Assembly: GCF_030499575.1 (NCBI RefSeq)
Contig: NZ_JASTLC010000001.1
Coordinates: 1,178,001-1,242,000, forward strand
From: Streptomyces sp. DG2A-72
Lineage (GTDB): Bacteria; Actinomycetota; Actinomycetes; Streptomycetales; Streptomycetaceae
Direction: 5' to 3'
DNA: 64,000 nt
Part shown: positions 38,301 through 46,894 of the stretch, in pieces
How the letters are laid out: every line of letters begins with the position of its first letter
Position numbering within the stretch: position 1 is the stretch's first letter
The notes under the pieces: generated by a model
Told to the model about the DNA's origin: nothing
Database searches by the model: none
What the model saw: the letters and a program-made list of their open reading frames with translations, nothing else
Made by a program: the position numbers and the translations under genes

Positions 38301-38915
38301 TACCAAGACAGGCGCTACGCCCGCGCCTACGTCGACTTCGTCCGGACGGCGGCGGCCACGGAGCGCGCTGCCGCCGTCGGCTCGACCGAGCTGACCGAGG
38401 CTGTCGCCCGCTATCTCCACAAGCTAATGGCGTACAAGGACGAATACGAGGTGGCGCGGCTCGCCCTCGATCCGGTCGTGGACGACCACATCACCGCAAC
38501 ATTTGGAAGCGCGAGCCGACGCGCCTACCGGCTCCATCCACCTGTTCTGCGAGCCGCGGGCTTGAAGAGGAAAGTCGCTCTGGGGAGCTGGTTCCTTCCG
38601 ATCCTCCGCATGTTGCGTGCGCTGCGGCGCGTTCGAGGGACCCGCCTTGATCTGTTCGGACTTCAGCACATGCGACGCATTGAGCGTGAGCTCGTCGATG
38701 AGTACCGCGAGTCGATCAACGCCGCGCTCGCGCTCTTGACCGAGGAGAACCTGGCCGAGGTCCGCCGGCTCGCGGAGCTACCGGATGTCGTTCGCGGATA
38801 CGAAGGCGTCAAACTCGCGACCGTCGAGCGCTACCGTGCCGAGAAGGCACGCACACTTCATGAGCTGCAGGAGAGCGCGGATCCCGTCTCGACAGGTACC
38901 GGGCAGGACTGTTGA
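35385..38915 (+). CDS. indolepyruvate ferredoxin oxidoreductase (fused alpha-beta type)
   Basis: A 1176-residue cytoplasmic enzyme that oxidatively decarboxylates aryl-pyruvates to acyl-CoA, reducing ferredoxin. The N-terminal thiamine-enzyme half has FVSGYEGSPLAGYD and LNEELAATAVMGSQ. The TPP-binding part has YYCSGCPHNTSTT, GIGCHSMVVFM, IGDGTFMHSGSLAVRAAI and LLYNGTVAMTGGQ. Cysteine-rich text ICEGCGDCGRKSNC and CNLDYSCLDGDCP should bind Fe-S. The gamma-type domain (ITGIGGTGIVTISQVLATAA) follows, then a DUF6537-like C-terminus. I start at ATG 35385 behind GAGGAAGAGG. It is full length amid decayed neighbours, so its own regulator may be lost. The FadR-type gene at 39088 is convergent. Confidence 0.93.
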   Translation: MTASITETEQPGGRRFRLDDRYRREEGVVHLSGIQALVRVLLDRSRHDRLNGLHTATFVSGYEGSPLAGYDIELGRRGALLHEHDIVHKPGLNEELAATAVMGSQLAGQVGTSRCDGVVGIWYGKAPGLDRASDALRHANLVGTGPSGGAVALVGDDPGAKSSSVPCASEATLADLAIPTLYPADAQDVLDFGLHAQFLSRFSGLWSGLKITTAVADAASTAVVARDRITVTEGGAGPSPHKPSSMLLGANLMALERSLHDIRLPRAAEYARLNGLNRVVQRGPSDKIGILTSGKTYLDVREALRIIGLTDKDLARYGIRILKLGMIFPLERDAIIDFATGLDQLVVVEEKRPFLETAVKEILYRRPNAPVVHGKQDQDGRSLFSRSGELDADSIATGLSRVLAPLGIEAARAWRQRPKTRAALALPLLARSPYYCSGCPHNTSTTVGGDSLVGAGIGCHSMVVFMDPVQVGSVVGMTQMGGEGAQWIGMEPFVDADHFVQNIGDGTFMHSGSLAVRAAIAAGVNVTFKLLYNGTVAMTGGQDAVGALPVDRLAATLLHEGVAKVIITTEDKARVPRARLPKSVKVLDRAEIEGALAELKATAGVTVLIHDQECAAEKRRARRRGKAEAPTTRVWVNERICEGCGDCGRKSNCLSVHPVSTEFGRKTMIDQSSCNLDYSCLDGDCPAFMTITPAGKPKRAGLPALGATDIAEPARTAAADSFDMRITGIGGTGIVTISQVLATAAVIDGRHARSLDQTGLAQKGGAVVSDIKITADAVEQGAKIAEGQCDLYLACDPLVATDPKYLSVASADRTVAVMTTTEIPTGQMVVDTAVSFPAPDVVRRAVHDAVRQLIALDSGALAERLFDDEQYANMLLVGAAYQTGLLPMSASAIEEAIALNAVAVDRNVQAFRRGRQAVAHPEALSAALDDPTLPDVELRLPAGTTELVAMVSDDEESELHRLLTVRVADLIDYQDRRYARAYVDFVRTAAATERAAAVGSTELTEAVARYLHKLMAYKDEYEVARLALDPVVDDHITATFGSASRRAYRLHPPVLRAAGLKRKVALGSWFLPILRMLRALRRVRGTRLDLFGLQHMRRIERELVDEYRESINAALALLTEENLAEVRRLAELPDVVRGYEGVKLATVERYRAEKARTLHELQESADPVSTGTGQDC

Positions 38916-39087
38916 ACTCGGTGGCACAGCGAGTGCCGGTGCCAGGCGCGCCTCCGACGCATGGTCTTGGGCACACGCCCCTGCGCCGGACGTCGGTTTT
39001 GAGGGAGCGGTGACCTCTACCTGCGCAGGGCCATCGCGGCAGGCTCTCCTTGAGAACGCGGGAGTACGGTCGTGAGCCGTGTGGCTG

Positions 39088-39804
39088 TCAGATGGGCCGA
39101 GGCAGAGAGAGGGGTTCGCCGGAGCGCAGGTGTTCCCTCAGCCACTGCTCGGTGTTGCTCACGTGGAGCAGTGCGGCGGCCTGGCTGAGGGCGGCGTCAC
39201 GGGTGGACAGTGCGTTGAAGATCGCCTCGTGCTCGGCGAGAGTGCGGCCCGCGGCCTTGTCGTCGACGAGACCGCGCCAGATGCGGGCGCGCAGGGTGCG
39301 GCCGGAGATCCCTTCCAGGAGGGTGAGGAGGGTCTCGTTGCCCGTGGCCGCGACGACGGCGCGGTGGAAGGCGGCGTCGTGCGCGTTGAGCTGTTCGACG
39401 TCGTCGCAGGCCTCGCGCATGGCGTCCAAGTGCCGCTTCACCTCGGCCAGTTGGGCGTCGGAGATTCGGTTGGCGGCAAGTGCCGTGGCCATCGGTTCGA
39501 GGAGCCGCCGTACCTCCATGAGGTCCTGCAGGGCGACCGAGTCGCCCTGCAGCAGTTCCACCGCGCCGCCGAGCCCCTCCAGCAGCAGGCTCGGCTGGAG
39601 GCTGGTCACATATGTGCCGTCGCCCCGCCGGACCTCCAGGACCCGCGCGACGGCCAGCGCCTTGACCGCTTCCCGGGCGAGGTTGCGGGAGAGCCCCAGC
39701 TGAGCGGCCAGGTCCGGCTCCGGTGGAAGCTTCGAGCCCGGCGGCAGGGCACCGGTCCGGATCAGCTCACGCAACTGCTCGATGGCCTTGTCCGTCAGTG
39801 ACAC
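39088..39804 (-). CDS. FadR-type GntR-family regulator
   Basis: A 238-residue regulator. The winged helix-turn-helix is at ~5-70 (LPPGSKLPPEPDLAAQLGLS then RNLAREAVKAL, with the wing VRRGDGTYV). The FCD all-alpha ligand domain covers ~90-225 with metal-site-type residues in NAHDAAFHRAVVAATGN and HEAIFNAL. It is convergent with the oxidoreductase and divergent from the beta-helix gene 184 bases away. The ligand is probably an organic acid or sugar acid, which cannot be read further. It may control the beta-helix gene. Confidence 0.9.
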   Translation of the reverse strand: MSLTDKAIEQLRELIRTGALPPGSKLPPEPDLAAQLGLSRNLAREAVKALAVARVLEVRRGDGTYVTSLQPSLLLEGLGGAVELLQGDSVALQDLMEVRRLLEPMATALAANRISDAQLAEVKRHLDAMREACDDVEQLNAHDAAFHRAVVAATGNETLLTLLEGISGRTLRARIWRGLVDDKAAGRTLAEHEAIFNALSTRDAALSQAAALLHVSNTEQWLREHLRSGEPLSLPRPI

Positions 39805-39988
39805 CGCTCATCCCTCCCTCCCCCCACTGTGCCCCGCGAGCACGTCCGACCTGATCAGCCCCCGAGTGACGTTGATGATACTGGGATGCCGGCATTCCGA
39901 CTTTGGTCGACGATGCCGCTACCTCAGGACGACTGCGCACCATCTCGTGCTGCCCCCAGGGTGGAACTCCGTACATCGAGGAGGCAGC

Positions 39989-41983
39989 ATGGCGATCTTC
40001 CGTACACGGACAAGAGCAGGCGTCGTGACGCAGGCGGCGGTGGCGATCGGGCTCTCGATGGCGGCCGTGCCGTCTCCGGCGGCGGCCTTACCGGCCCAAA
40101 CGGCGACTCCCACGCAGCTGTACGTCGCTCCCTGGGGCAAGGACTCCTGGCCCGGCACCCTGGACCGGCCCTTCGCCACACCGGCACGCGCGCAACAGGC
40201 CGTACGCGCCCGGGCTCCGCGAATGACGTCGGACCTGGTGGTGAACCTGCGCGGCGGGACGTACCACCTGAAGGCGCCGCTGCGCCTGTCGGAGGCCGCG
40301 GGGGACTCCGGCCGGGGCGGCCACCGGGTGATCTACCAGGCGTACGGCCACGGGACACCGCGACAGGAGCAGGTGACGATCAGTGGCGGCCGTCAGATCT
40401 CCGAGTGGCGGCCGGACCGACGGCTCAGGGGATTCTGGCGCGCGGACGTGGGCGGGCTCGAGACCCGCCAGCTCTACGTCGAGGACCGGCGCGCCACGCG
40501 GCTCACGCGCGACGGTACGGGCTTCCCGGGCACGCTGAAGACAACCAGGACCGGTTACGTCACCACCAGTACCGTCCCCCGAACCTGGCGGAACCCCGGT
40601 GACATCGAGTTCGTCTACCGATCCGGCTATGTCGAGGGCCGCTGCGGAGTCGCGGGGGTCTCCGGCAGCGCCCGCCGGACCACCATCACCATGGACCAGC
40701 CGTGCTGGGATCTGGCCCAGGAGCTGTACGGGGGCCCGGAGTTGCTCGAAGCGCCGAACAGTGTGGAGAACTCCCCCAGCTTCGCAGCCAAGCCCGGCAG
40801 CTGGTATCTCGACCGTTCCCGGCCCGGACACCACGAGCTGCTCTACTTCCCCCGGCCCGGACAGGACATGCGCCGGGCCAGGGTGGTCGCCCCGGTCCTG
40901 GAGAACCTGGTCACCGGCACCGGCCGTCCCGGCCGTCCCCTCCACGACATCGGCTTCCGCGGCCTGACGTTCGCCTACGCCACCTGGCTGGCGCCCAGCG
41001 AACCCGCCGGGTTTCCCGCCGCGTGGAGCATGTACCTGCGGCCCGGGGAGGGCGACGACGCGAGGCTGCTCACGGTTCCCGGCGCAGTCGCCTTCCGCAC
41101 CGCCGAGCGGATCACCTTCGAGGGCAACCGTTTCACCCACCTGGGCGCCCAGGCGCTGGAGTTGTCCGAGAACAGCTCGTACAACGTCGTCGACGGCAAC
41201 GTCATCAGCGACGTCTCCGACGGCGGCATCCTGATGGGGGTGGTCCCGCCCGACCAGAAGGGGACCAACCGCGGCAACCGGATCACCAACAACTGGATCC
41301 ACCACATCGGCGCGGAGTACCACGCGGCCTCCGGCATCTGGGACACCGCGACCCAGGAGACCACCATCGCGCACAACCAGGTCAACGACGTGCCCTACAC
41401 CGGCATCCTCTCCGGGCCCAGCGACGACCTGCGGGGCATCATGCGCCGCAACCGCATCCTCGACAACCGCATTTTCGCGACGAACCGGCTCCTCGAGGAC
41501 GGAGGCGGTATCTACCTGCGCGGCGAACAGGGCAGCTCCTTCGCCGACGGGGCCGTCATCAGCGGCAACGCGGTGACCGACAGCAAGTACGGCGTCTGGA
41601 ACGTCGGGATCTACACCGACGACAGCACCAACTGGGTCACCGTGGAGGGCAACACGGTCTACGACTACGTCGCCTCCATCGGCGGCTGCAGCGAGGAATG
41701 GGGTAACCGCCCCGTCCAGAACGTGCGCTACCGCGGCAACTTCTGGGACGACGCCGTGCCCGAATGGCTCGAACGACGGGAGTTCCCCGGAGCCTGGCCA
41801 CCGGCCGACGAGCAGAACCCGCAGGAGGGGTGCGGAGACCCCCACCGCCTCGCCTTCACCGACAACACCCTGCTGCCTCCCCGCAACCCCGGCCCGGCCT
41901 GCGCCACCAACACCGCCTGCGCCGCCGTCCTGGCGAACGCCGGACCTCTCCCGTCCCACCGCCAGCGCTTGGGCATGCCATGA
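39989..41983 (+). CDS. secreted right-handed beta-helix protein (possible GH120/GH141-like glycosidase)
   Basis: A 664-residue protein from ATG 39989 (GAGGAGG upstream). It has a Sec signal ending PAAALPA (~36), then YVAPWGKDSWPGTLDRPFAT, the common start of parallel beta-helix enzymes. Repeated beta-helix coils can be read in ~370-600 (ITFEGNRFTHLGAQAL, NVVDGNVISDVSDGGI, NRITNNWIHHIG, TTIAHNQVNDVPYTGI, NTVYDYVASIGG). Layout resembles polysaccharide-active beta-helix proteins such as GH141 fucosidase/xylanase or GH120 xylosidase, but I cannot place it in a family firmly. Its stop overlaps the next ORF by four bases (ATGA). Confidence 0.75.
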   Translation: MAIFRTRTRAGVVTQAAVAIGLSMAAVPSPAAALPAQTATPTQLYVAPWGKDSWPGTLDRPFATPARAQQAVRARAPRMTSDLVVNLRGGTYHLKAPLRLSEAAGDSGRGGHRVIYQAYGHGTPRQEQVTISGGRQISEWRPDRRLRGFWRADVGGLETRQLYVEDRRATRLTRDGTGFPGTLKTTRTGYVTTSTVPRTWRNPGDIEFVYRSGYVEGRCGVAGVSGSARRTTITMDQPCWDLAQELYGGPELLEAPNSVENSPSFAAKPGSWYLDRSRPGHHELLYFPRPGQDMRRARVVAPVLENLVTGTGRPGRPLHDIGFRGLTFAYATWLAPSEPAGFPAAWSMYLRPGEGDDARLLTVPGAVAFRTAERITFEGNRFTHLGAQALELSENSSYNVVDGNVISDVSDGGILMGVVPPDQKGTNRGNRITNNWIHHIGAEYHAASGIWDTATQETTIAHNQVNDVPYTGILSGPSDDLRGIMRRNRILDNRIFATNRLLEDGGGIYLRGEQGSSFADGAVISGNAVTDSKYGVWNVGIYTDDSTNWVTVEGNTVYDYVASIGGCSEEWGNRPVQNVRYRGNFWDDAVPEWLERREFPGAWPPADEQNPQEGCGDPHRLAFTDNTLLPPRNPGPACATNTACAAVLANAGPLPSHRQRLGMP

Positions 41984-42591
41984 CGGAAGGGTCGCCCGAC
42001 AGCAGCAAGACCCTCGGCTCGGACCGGATCAACCTCTCGTCACTGACCTCGGTGAAGCTGCTCGGCACCACCGCCGGCACTTACATCGACCTGCCCACGC
42101 CGGCCCAGAACACGTCCGGCCTCACGGTCACCCTGCCCAACAACCAGATCACCTCGCTGAGGGTCCGGTTCAACCCGGCGACGTGCTTCCGGATCACCAA
42201 CGCCACCAACGGACTCGCCCTGGACAGCGGCGGCAACGTGGCCTCCGGGTCGAACCTCAAGCAGTGGACCTGGGACGGCAGTTCCAACCTGCAATGGCAG
42301 GCGGAGGCGGTCTCAGGCGGCTACTACAGGCTGGTCAACCGCACGAACGGCCTGGTCGCCGACGGCTGGGGCGCCACCGCCGACGGCTCAGCCGCCAGAC
42401 AGGCCCCCTGGAACGGTGGCACCAACCAGCAGTGGACGATCACCCACCGGGGCGGCGACCGCTATTCGATCGCCAACCGCACAACCGGTCTGGTCCTCGA
42501 CGGCGGCGGCAAGGTCGACTCGGGCTCCGTCACGAAGCAGTGGACGTACGGCAGCAGCACCAACCTGCTGTGGACCTACACTGCCCTCTGA
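41980..42591 (+). CDS. orphan C-terminal module: beta-sandwich end plus CBM13-type trefoil
   Basis: A 203-residue ORF overlapping the beta-helix gene by ATGA. Residues 1-70 (LGSDRINLSSLTSVKLLGTT, then LTVTLPNNQITS) look like the closing beta-sandwich of a glycosidase, in the manner of GH29 fucosidase tails. Residues ~72-203 are a trefoil with three repeats (CFRITNATNGLALDSGG, YYRLVNRTNGLVADGWG, YSIANRTTGLVLDGGGK), each ending near a Q-W/L-W motif. There is no signal peptide or catalytic domain. It is best read as the tail of an enzyme whose front was deleted, leaving a fresh start inside the upstream gene's stop. If translated it would be cytoplasmic. Confidence 0.6.
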   Translation: MTEGSPDSSKTLGSDRINLSSLTSVKLLGTTAGTYIDLPTPAQNTSGLTVTLPNNQITSLRVRFNPATCFRITNATNGLALDSGGNVASGSNLKQWTWDGSSNLQWQAEAVSGGYYRLVNRTNGLVADGWGATADGSAARQAPWNGGTNQQWTITHRGGDRYSIANRTTGLVLDGGGKVDSGSVTKQWTYGSSTNLLWTYTAL

Positions 42592-43108
42592 TCCTCGGGA
42601 CGTACGGTCACCAAGCCGCAGGACCACAGGCCGTACGGCAGACCGTGGAACTGACGGTGCAGGCGTTGTGGAGCAGAAGGGTGATCTTCACGGGTCTCGT
42701 CACTCGCTCATGGCGCCGATGAATATGGCGGCAGTCCTCCACCCGGTGCCGGAAGCACGGGGGCGGAGCGACCAGGACACGGAAGTCCGGTCCTGGCTGA
42801 GGGAGTTCCAGCGAGCGGCGTAGACCTGGTCCCGTTCATTCACGTACTCCTCGTGGGCTTGACCTGCACCTCCATCCCATCGCCGGCCACTCTCGTTTTC
42901 ACCCCGCCGACCAGCGGGGGCCACCCCCGCCGACAGGCCGGACTCGGCCATCCCGGAGAACGACCCGCACCACCCCGGCGGTTGACGCGCGCGACCGTGC
43001 CCGGGCCGGCTGCGCCTCACCGTTCCTTGCGAAATCGTCGGCAACCCTTTCGGCTTCGGTGGTCACTGAGCAGTGCACCATCGGCTCGATCTTCCGAACG
43101 GACGGGTA
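42592..43108. other. 517-base gap without recognisable gene
   Basis: Short frames exist on both strands, but none shows family text that I recognise. The stretch 42700-43044 on the minus strand has an open frame with little coding character. No operator-like palindrome of note was found before the expansin start. Confidence 0.5.
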
Positions 43109-44059
43109 ATGAAGACATCGAGACAGGCCGCACGGCAGCGCAGGCAAAGGCGCAGGCTCGTGTTGGGCGCCACCTTGGCGGTGACCGCCGTGAGCGTTCT
43201 CGCCTACCTGGTCATGGCGTTGCCGCCCGACCGCAAGACCGATGCGGGGCCTACCGCGGCAACGCCCATCACCACCACCCAAGAGGCAGCCACCGCGACC
43301 GGGACGGCCACTCCGACCGCGACAGCGAAACCGACTGCGACCGACACCCCGTCCCCCACGCGCAGTGCGACCACCGCGGCAGCCCGACCGTCACCGAAAG
43401 CCACCCCTCGGCCTCCGCGAACGGAAGCCGGCACGGCATCGTCGACAGGACGCATTCAGCCGAAGACCACCTACCAAGGGGTCGCCACCGCCTACGAGGC
43501 CGCCGACGGAGACGGCGCCTGTCTGTTCGGCCCGAGTCCCGACCTCATGATCGCGGCGATGAACACCACGGACTACGAGACGTCCAGGGCGTGCGGTGCG
43601 TACGTGCTCGTCCGCGCGGCCAACGGCAAGTCGATCACGGTACGGATCACCAACGAATGCCCCCTGCCCTGCGCACCCGGGCAAATCGACCTCAGCCAAC
43701 AGGCCTTCGCCAAACTCGCCGACCTCAAGGTCGGCCGGATCCCCATCACCTGGCAGCTGCTGAGCCCCAGCACGTCCGACACGATCTCCATCAGGTACAA
43801 GACCGGGTCCAGCCCCTATTGGTGCGGCATCCAGGCGATCGGCCACCGGAATCCGGTAGCGGGCCTGGAGGTCCGGACGAGCGACGGCTGGCGGCAGTTG
43901 CCGCGCACCGAATACAACTACTTCATCTCCGCCAACGGCAGCGGCTGCGGCAGCTCGATCAGAATCACGGACATCTACGGAGAACGGCTCACCATCACCG
44001 GAATCGCGGTGCGGCCGAACGTCGTGCAACCGACCGGGGTGCAGTTCGCCCGGCGCTGA
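43109..44059 (+). CDS. secreted bacterial expansin-like protein
   Basis: A 316-residue protein. A basic N-terminus and membrane-like leader (RRRLVLGATLAVTAVSVLAY, ~15-34) are followed by a Thr/Pro-rich linker (~45-110). A double-psi beta-barrel domain follows at ~118-215 (ATAYEAADGDGACLFGPSPD, CGAYVLVRAANGKSITVRIT, NECPLPCAPGQIDLSQQAF), then an expansin C-terminal CBM63-like domain at ~217-316 (ISIRYKTGSSPYWCGIQAIG). The DPBB acidic residue corresponding to the essential Asp of BsEXLX1 fits PGQIDLS. Expansins loosen cellulose-hemicellulose contacts without hydrolysis and would help the neighbouring cellulases and xyloglucanases. The leader could stay as a membrane anchor. Confidence 0.88.
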   Translation: MKTSRQAARQRRQRRRLVLGATLAVTAVSVLAYLVMALPPDRKTDAGPTAATPITTTQEAATATGTATPTATAKPTATDTPSPTRSATTAAARPSPKATPRPPRTEAGTASSTGRIQPKTTYQGVATAYEAADGDGACLFGPSPDLMIAAMNTTDYETSRACGAYVLVRAANGKSITVRITNECPLPCAPGQIDLSQQAFAKLADLKVGRIPITWQLLSPSTSDTISIRYKTGSSPYWCGIQAIGHRNPVAGLEVRTSDGWRQLPRTEYNYFISANGSGCGSSIRITDIYGERLTITGIAVRPNVVQPTGVQFARR

Positions 44060-44088
44060 TCCCGCCGTCCTCGTGTGCACGTGAATTG

Positions 44089-44102
44089 TCGAAGCGCATC
44101 GA
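44089..44102. promoter_or_regulatory. TCGAAGCGCATCGA box, distal
   Basis: One mismatch to the TCGAAGCGCTTCGA palindrome, preceded by ATTG, 30 bases after the expansin stop and 165 bases before the GH42/GH36 start. Confidence 0.65.
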
Positions 44103-44212
44103 CGCCCACCCGCTGCCCCTGTTTAACGGTCAATTGACCGCTGGCAAAGAAACTTTCCTTGCGTTCAAGCTCTTGTTTCGCAAAAAACAAGTCCGTTACC
44201 TTCCCCATCAAG

Positions 44213-44226
44213 TGAAGCGCTTCGAC
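44213..44226. promoter_or_regulatory. TGAAGCGCTTCGAC box, proximal
   Basis: The core GAAGCGCTTCGA, whose reverse strand reads TTGTCGAAGCGCTTCA. It lies 124 bases from the distal box and 28 bases before ATG 44254. Together the two boxes mark the promoter of the GH42/GH36-GH43-GH5 unit. Confidence 0.7.
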
Positions 44227-44253
44227 AACTCCGAGGGAAGGGCCGTAACCGTC

Positions 44254-45286
44254 ATGACGGAACGCAGCATCACCGACGGCCTGGGCGGCCTCGCCTCCGG
44301 CGGTGATTACTCATGCGCCGGGCCAGGGTCAACCTGGCCACTCTCGGCGTCTTTTCCTGGGCCATGCTCGAACCGGAGCAGGGGCGCTACGACTTCGCCT
44401 GGTTCGGCGCCCACATCGAACGCCTGCACGCGAACGGCGTGGCCGTCGACCTCGCCACGCCGACGGCCTCCCCGCCGCCCTGGTACGGCAGCCGCGACAC
44501 CTACTGCCTCGCCTCGCCCGCCTACCGCAGCGCGGCCCGCCGGATCGCCTCCGCGCTGGCCGAACGGTACGGCGACCATCCCGCGCTCGCGCTGTGGCAC
44601 GTGCACAACGACCTGCCCGACGAGGCGTTCTTCCGCCGCGACGGCGTCCGCGTCACGGAGGCCGGCCGACACCACCTGGACCTGCGCCACCCGGCCGCCC
44701 GCGCCCACCCCGGCGAGACCCCGGACGCCGGCCTGCTCGGCCACAACCGGGCGCACCTCGACTGGCTCGACGGCATCCTCGACCGGTACCCGCACCTGGT
44801 GGCGGAGAACTGCGCCTCCGGCGGCATGCGCTGGGACCACGCCATGCTGTCCCGGCTGCAACTGCAGTCGCGCTCCTCGGCCGCATCCATCTCTCCGGCG
44901 GCCTGCCGGAGCTGGGACCCGAGGCCCGCAAACTGGTCCACGAAGCGGTCGCCACGTACAAGACCATCCGCGCCGACCTGCCCCGGGCCGTGCCGTCCCG
45001 GCCACTGGGGCTGCCCGGCTGGGACGACCTCTGGATCGCTCTCGCCCTGCACACCCCCGCCACCACCTACCTCACCGTCTGGCGCCGCCGGGGCGGTGAG
45101 GCCACCACCACCCTCCGGCTGTCCGAGCGGGCGGGCAGCGCAGCGCGTTTCGAGGTGCTGTACCCCGCCGCATGTCAGGCCGTTGCCGTCTGGAACGCGG
45201 ACACGGCCGACCTCACCGTGACCCTGCCCACCGCGCCGTCCGCGGCGCTGCTCCGCATCACCCGCACGGAGCCGGACGCTCTCTGA
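44254..45286 (+). pseudogene. deletion chimera of GH42 beta-galactosidase and GH36 alpha-galactosidase
   Basis: ATG 44254 gives MTERSITDGLGGLASGGDYS, a GH42 start. Around 44312 about 16 codons are lost and the frame shifts. ARVNLATLGVFSWAMLEPEQ and ALALWHVHND continue GH42, but not to its catalytic Glu. At ~44605 the text becomes GH36: RHHLDLRHPAARAH, then GLLGHNRAHLDWLDGILDRY and ENCASGGMRWDHAMLSRLQL (the CxxGxG-type acid/base region). The nucleophile motif YLKxDYN is missing between these. Near 44880 another deletion shifts the frame to GRIHLSGGLPELGPEARKLV and the GH36 end at 45286. Parts of two genes and at least four deletions remain, so no activity is expected. Confidence 0.8.
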
Positions 45287-45325
45287 GCGCCGCCCTGCCG
45301 CGCACCGACGAAAGGACGACCAAGG

Positions 45326-46837
45326 GTGCCCGCTCAGAACCGGCCCGCCCGCGCCGCCAACCCCGTACTCCCCGGCTTCCACCCCGACCCGAGCGTCTGC
45401 CGGGTCGGCGACGACTACTACCTCGCCTGCTCCAGCTTCGAGTACTTCCCCGGCGTACCCCTCTTCCACAGCCGTGACCTGGTGCACTGGCGGCAGATCG
45501 GCAACGTACTGGACCGGCCGGAGCAGTTGCGTCTGCCGGCCTCCATGCCGTCCTCGGGCGGCATCTACGCCCCCACCCTGCGCCATCACGACGGCCGTTT
45601 CTGGCTGATCGTCACCAACACCCGGGAGGGCGGCGGCAACCTGATCGTCACGGCGACCGACCCGGCCGGACCATGGTCGGATCCGGTCCCGGCACCAGGC
45701 GTGCCCGGTATCGATCCCGACCTGGCCTGGGACGAGGACGGCACCTGCTGGTGCACGGTCGCCGGGGTGTCGCAGGTTCGCATCGACCCGTCCACCGGAC
45801 AGACGTACGGCACACCGCACAAGCTCTGGTCCGGCGGCCCCGGCGCCAAGGCCCCGGAGGCGCCGCACCTGTACCGGATCGGCGACCACTGGTACCTGCT
45901 CATCGCCGAGGGCGGCACCGAACGCGGCCACGGCGTGTCGATCGCCCGCGGCCGTACGCCGACCGGCCCGTTCGAGCCGTGCCCGGCCAACCCGATCCTC
46001 ACCCACCGCGGCACCGACCACCCCGTGCAGAACACCGGCCACGCGGACCTGGTCCAAGGCCCCGACGGCTCCTGGTGGATGGTCTTCCTCGGCGTACGAC
46101 CGCGCGGCGGCACCCCCGGCTGGCACGTGCTCGGCCGAGAGACGTTCCTGGCCCCCGTGACCTGGGAGGACGGCTGGCCGGTCGTCGGCGAGGTCACCTC
46201 GGACCTGTCCGCGCTCCCCTGGCCGCTCTCCCCCGCGCCCGCCGAGGAACGGCGCGACGACTTCGAGCTCAGCGAACTCGGGCCGACCTGGATCTCCGTG
46301 CGGGACCGCCCCGCCGAGCTCTGCACCACCAAGGAGCGCCCCGGCTGGCTGACGCTCCGCGCGCGGGGCGGCTCCCTGGACGAGCCCGACGTGGTGTTCG
46401 TCGGACGGCGTCAGCAGCACCTCACCTGCCGGGCACGCGCCCTGGTCGACCCGGAGCAGGGGCGCGGCGGCCTCGCCGTCCGGCTGGACGAGCGGCACCA
46501 CTACGCGATCGAGGCGTCCGGGACGGACGTACGGGTGATCGCGCGCGTCGGCTCCCTGCGCACGGTGGTGGCCGAACGCTCCGTACCCGCCGGGCCACTG
46601 GTCCTCGCCCTCACCGTCACGGACCCATCGCCGCCGCACGGACCGTGCACCGGACCCGACGTCGTCTCCCTCGGCATCGAACAACCCGACGGCACGTTCA
46701 CCGAGTTCGCGGCCCTCGACGGCCGCTACCTGTCGACCGAGGTCGCCGGCGGCTTCACCGGCCGGGTCATCGGCATGTACGCCAGCGCAGGCACCGTCCA
46801 CTTCGACTGGTTCGACTACGAGCCCCTCGAAGGCTGA
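45326..46837 (+). CDS. GH43 beta-xylosidase/alpha-L-arabinofuranosidase, intracellular
   Basis: A 503-residue protein starting at GTG 45326 (AAAGGA upstream) without signal peptide. The GH43 five-bladed propeller spans ~10-300: catalytic base Asp in GFHPDPSVCRVGDDYYL, pKa-modulating Asp in PGIDPDLAWDEDG and acid Glu in KAPEAPHLY. HTDHPVQNTGHADLV-like text (GTDHPVQNTGHADLV) is typical. The C-terminal beta-sandwich (~310-500; LSELGPTWISVRDRP, RRQQHLTCRARALVDPEQGR) matches GH43 subfamilies 11/12. It would cut short xylo- or arabino-oligosaccharides after uptake. It lies 39 bases after the chimera and 57 before the GH5 gene, so it is part of that unit. Confidence 0.93.
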   Translation: MPAQNRPARAANPVLPGFHPDPSVCRVGDDYYLACSSFEYFPGVPLFHSRDLVHWRQIGNVLDRPEQLRLPASMPSSGGIYAPTLRHHDGRFWLIVTNTREGGGNLIVTATDPAGPWSDPVPAPGVPGIDPDLAWDEDGTCWCTVAGVSQVRIDPSTGQTYGTPHKLWSGGPGAKAPEAPHLYRIGDHWYLLIAEGGTERGHGVSIARGRTPTGPFEPCPANPILTHRGTDHPVQNTGHADLVQGPDGSWWMVFLGVRPRGGTPGWHVLGRETFLAPVTWEDGWPVVGEVTSDLSALPWPLSPAPAEERRDDFELSELGPTWISVRDRPAELCTTKERPGWLTLRARGGSLDEPDVVFVGRRQQHLTCRARALVDPEQGRGGLAVRLDERHHYAIEASGTDVRVIARVGSLRTVVAERSVPAGPLVLALTVTDPSPPHGPCTGPDVVSLGIEQPDGTFTEFAALDGRYLSTEVAGGFTGRVIGMYASAGTVHFDWFDYEPLEG

Positions 46838-46894
46838 ACCGACCGAACGGCACGACCGAAACCGAAGGGCACGACCGACCGAAAGGGACGACAT

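Noticed and set aside
41980..42591. The trefoil ORF considered as a real C-terminal domain of the beta-helix gene split by a simple frameshift
   Set aside because: The beta-helix protein ends naturally and the first 70 residues of the ORF look like another enzyme's beta-sandwich, so a separate origin is more likely, though not proven.
42700..43044. Minus-strand frame considered as a transposase remnant
   Set aside because: No DDE motif, no inverted terminal repeats and no recognisable transposase text.
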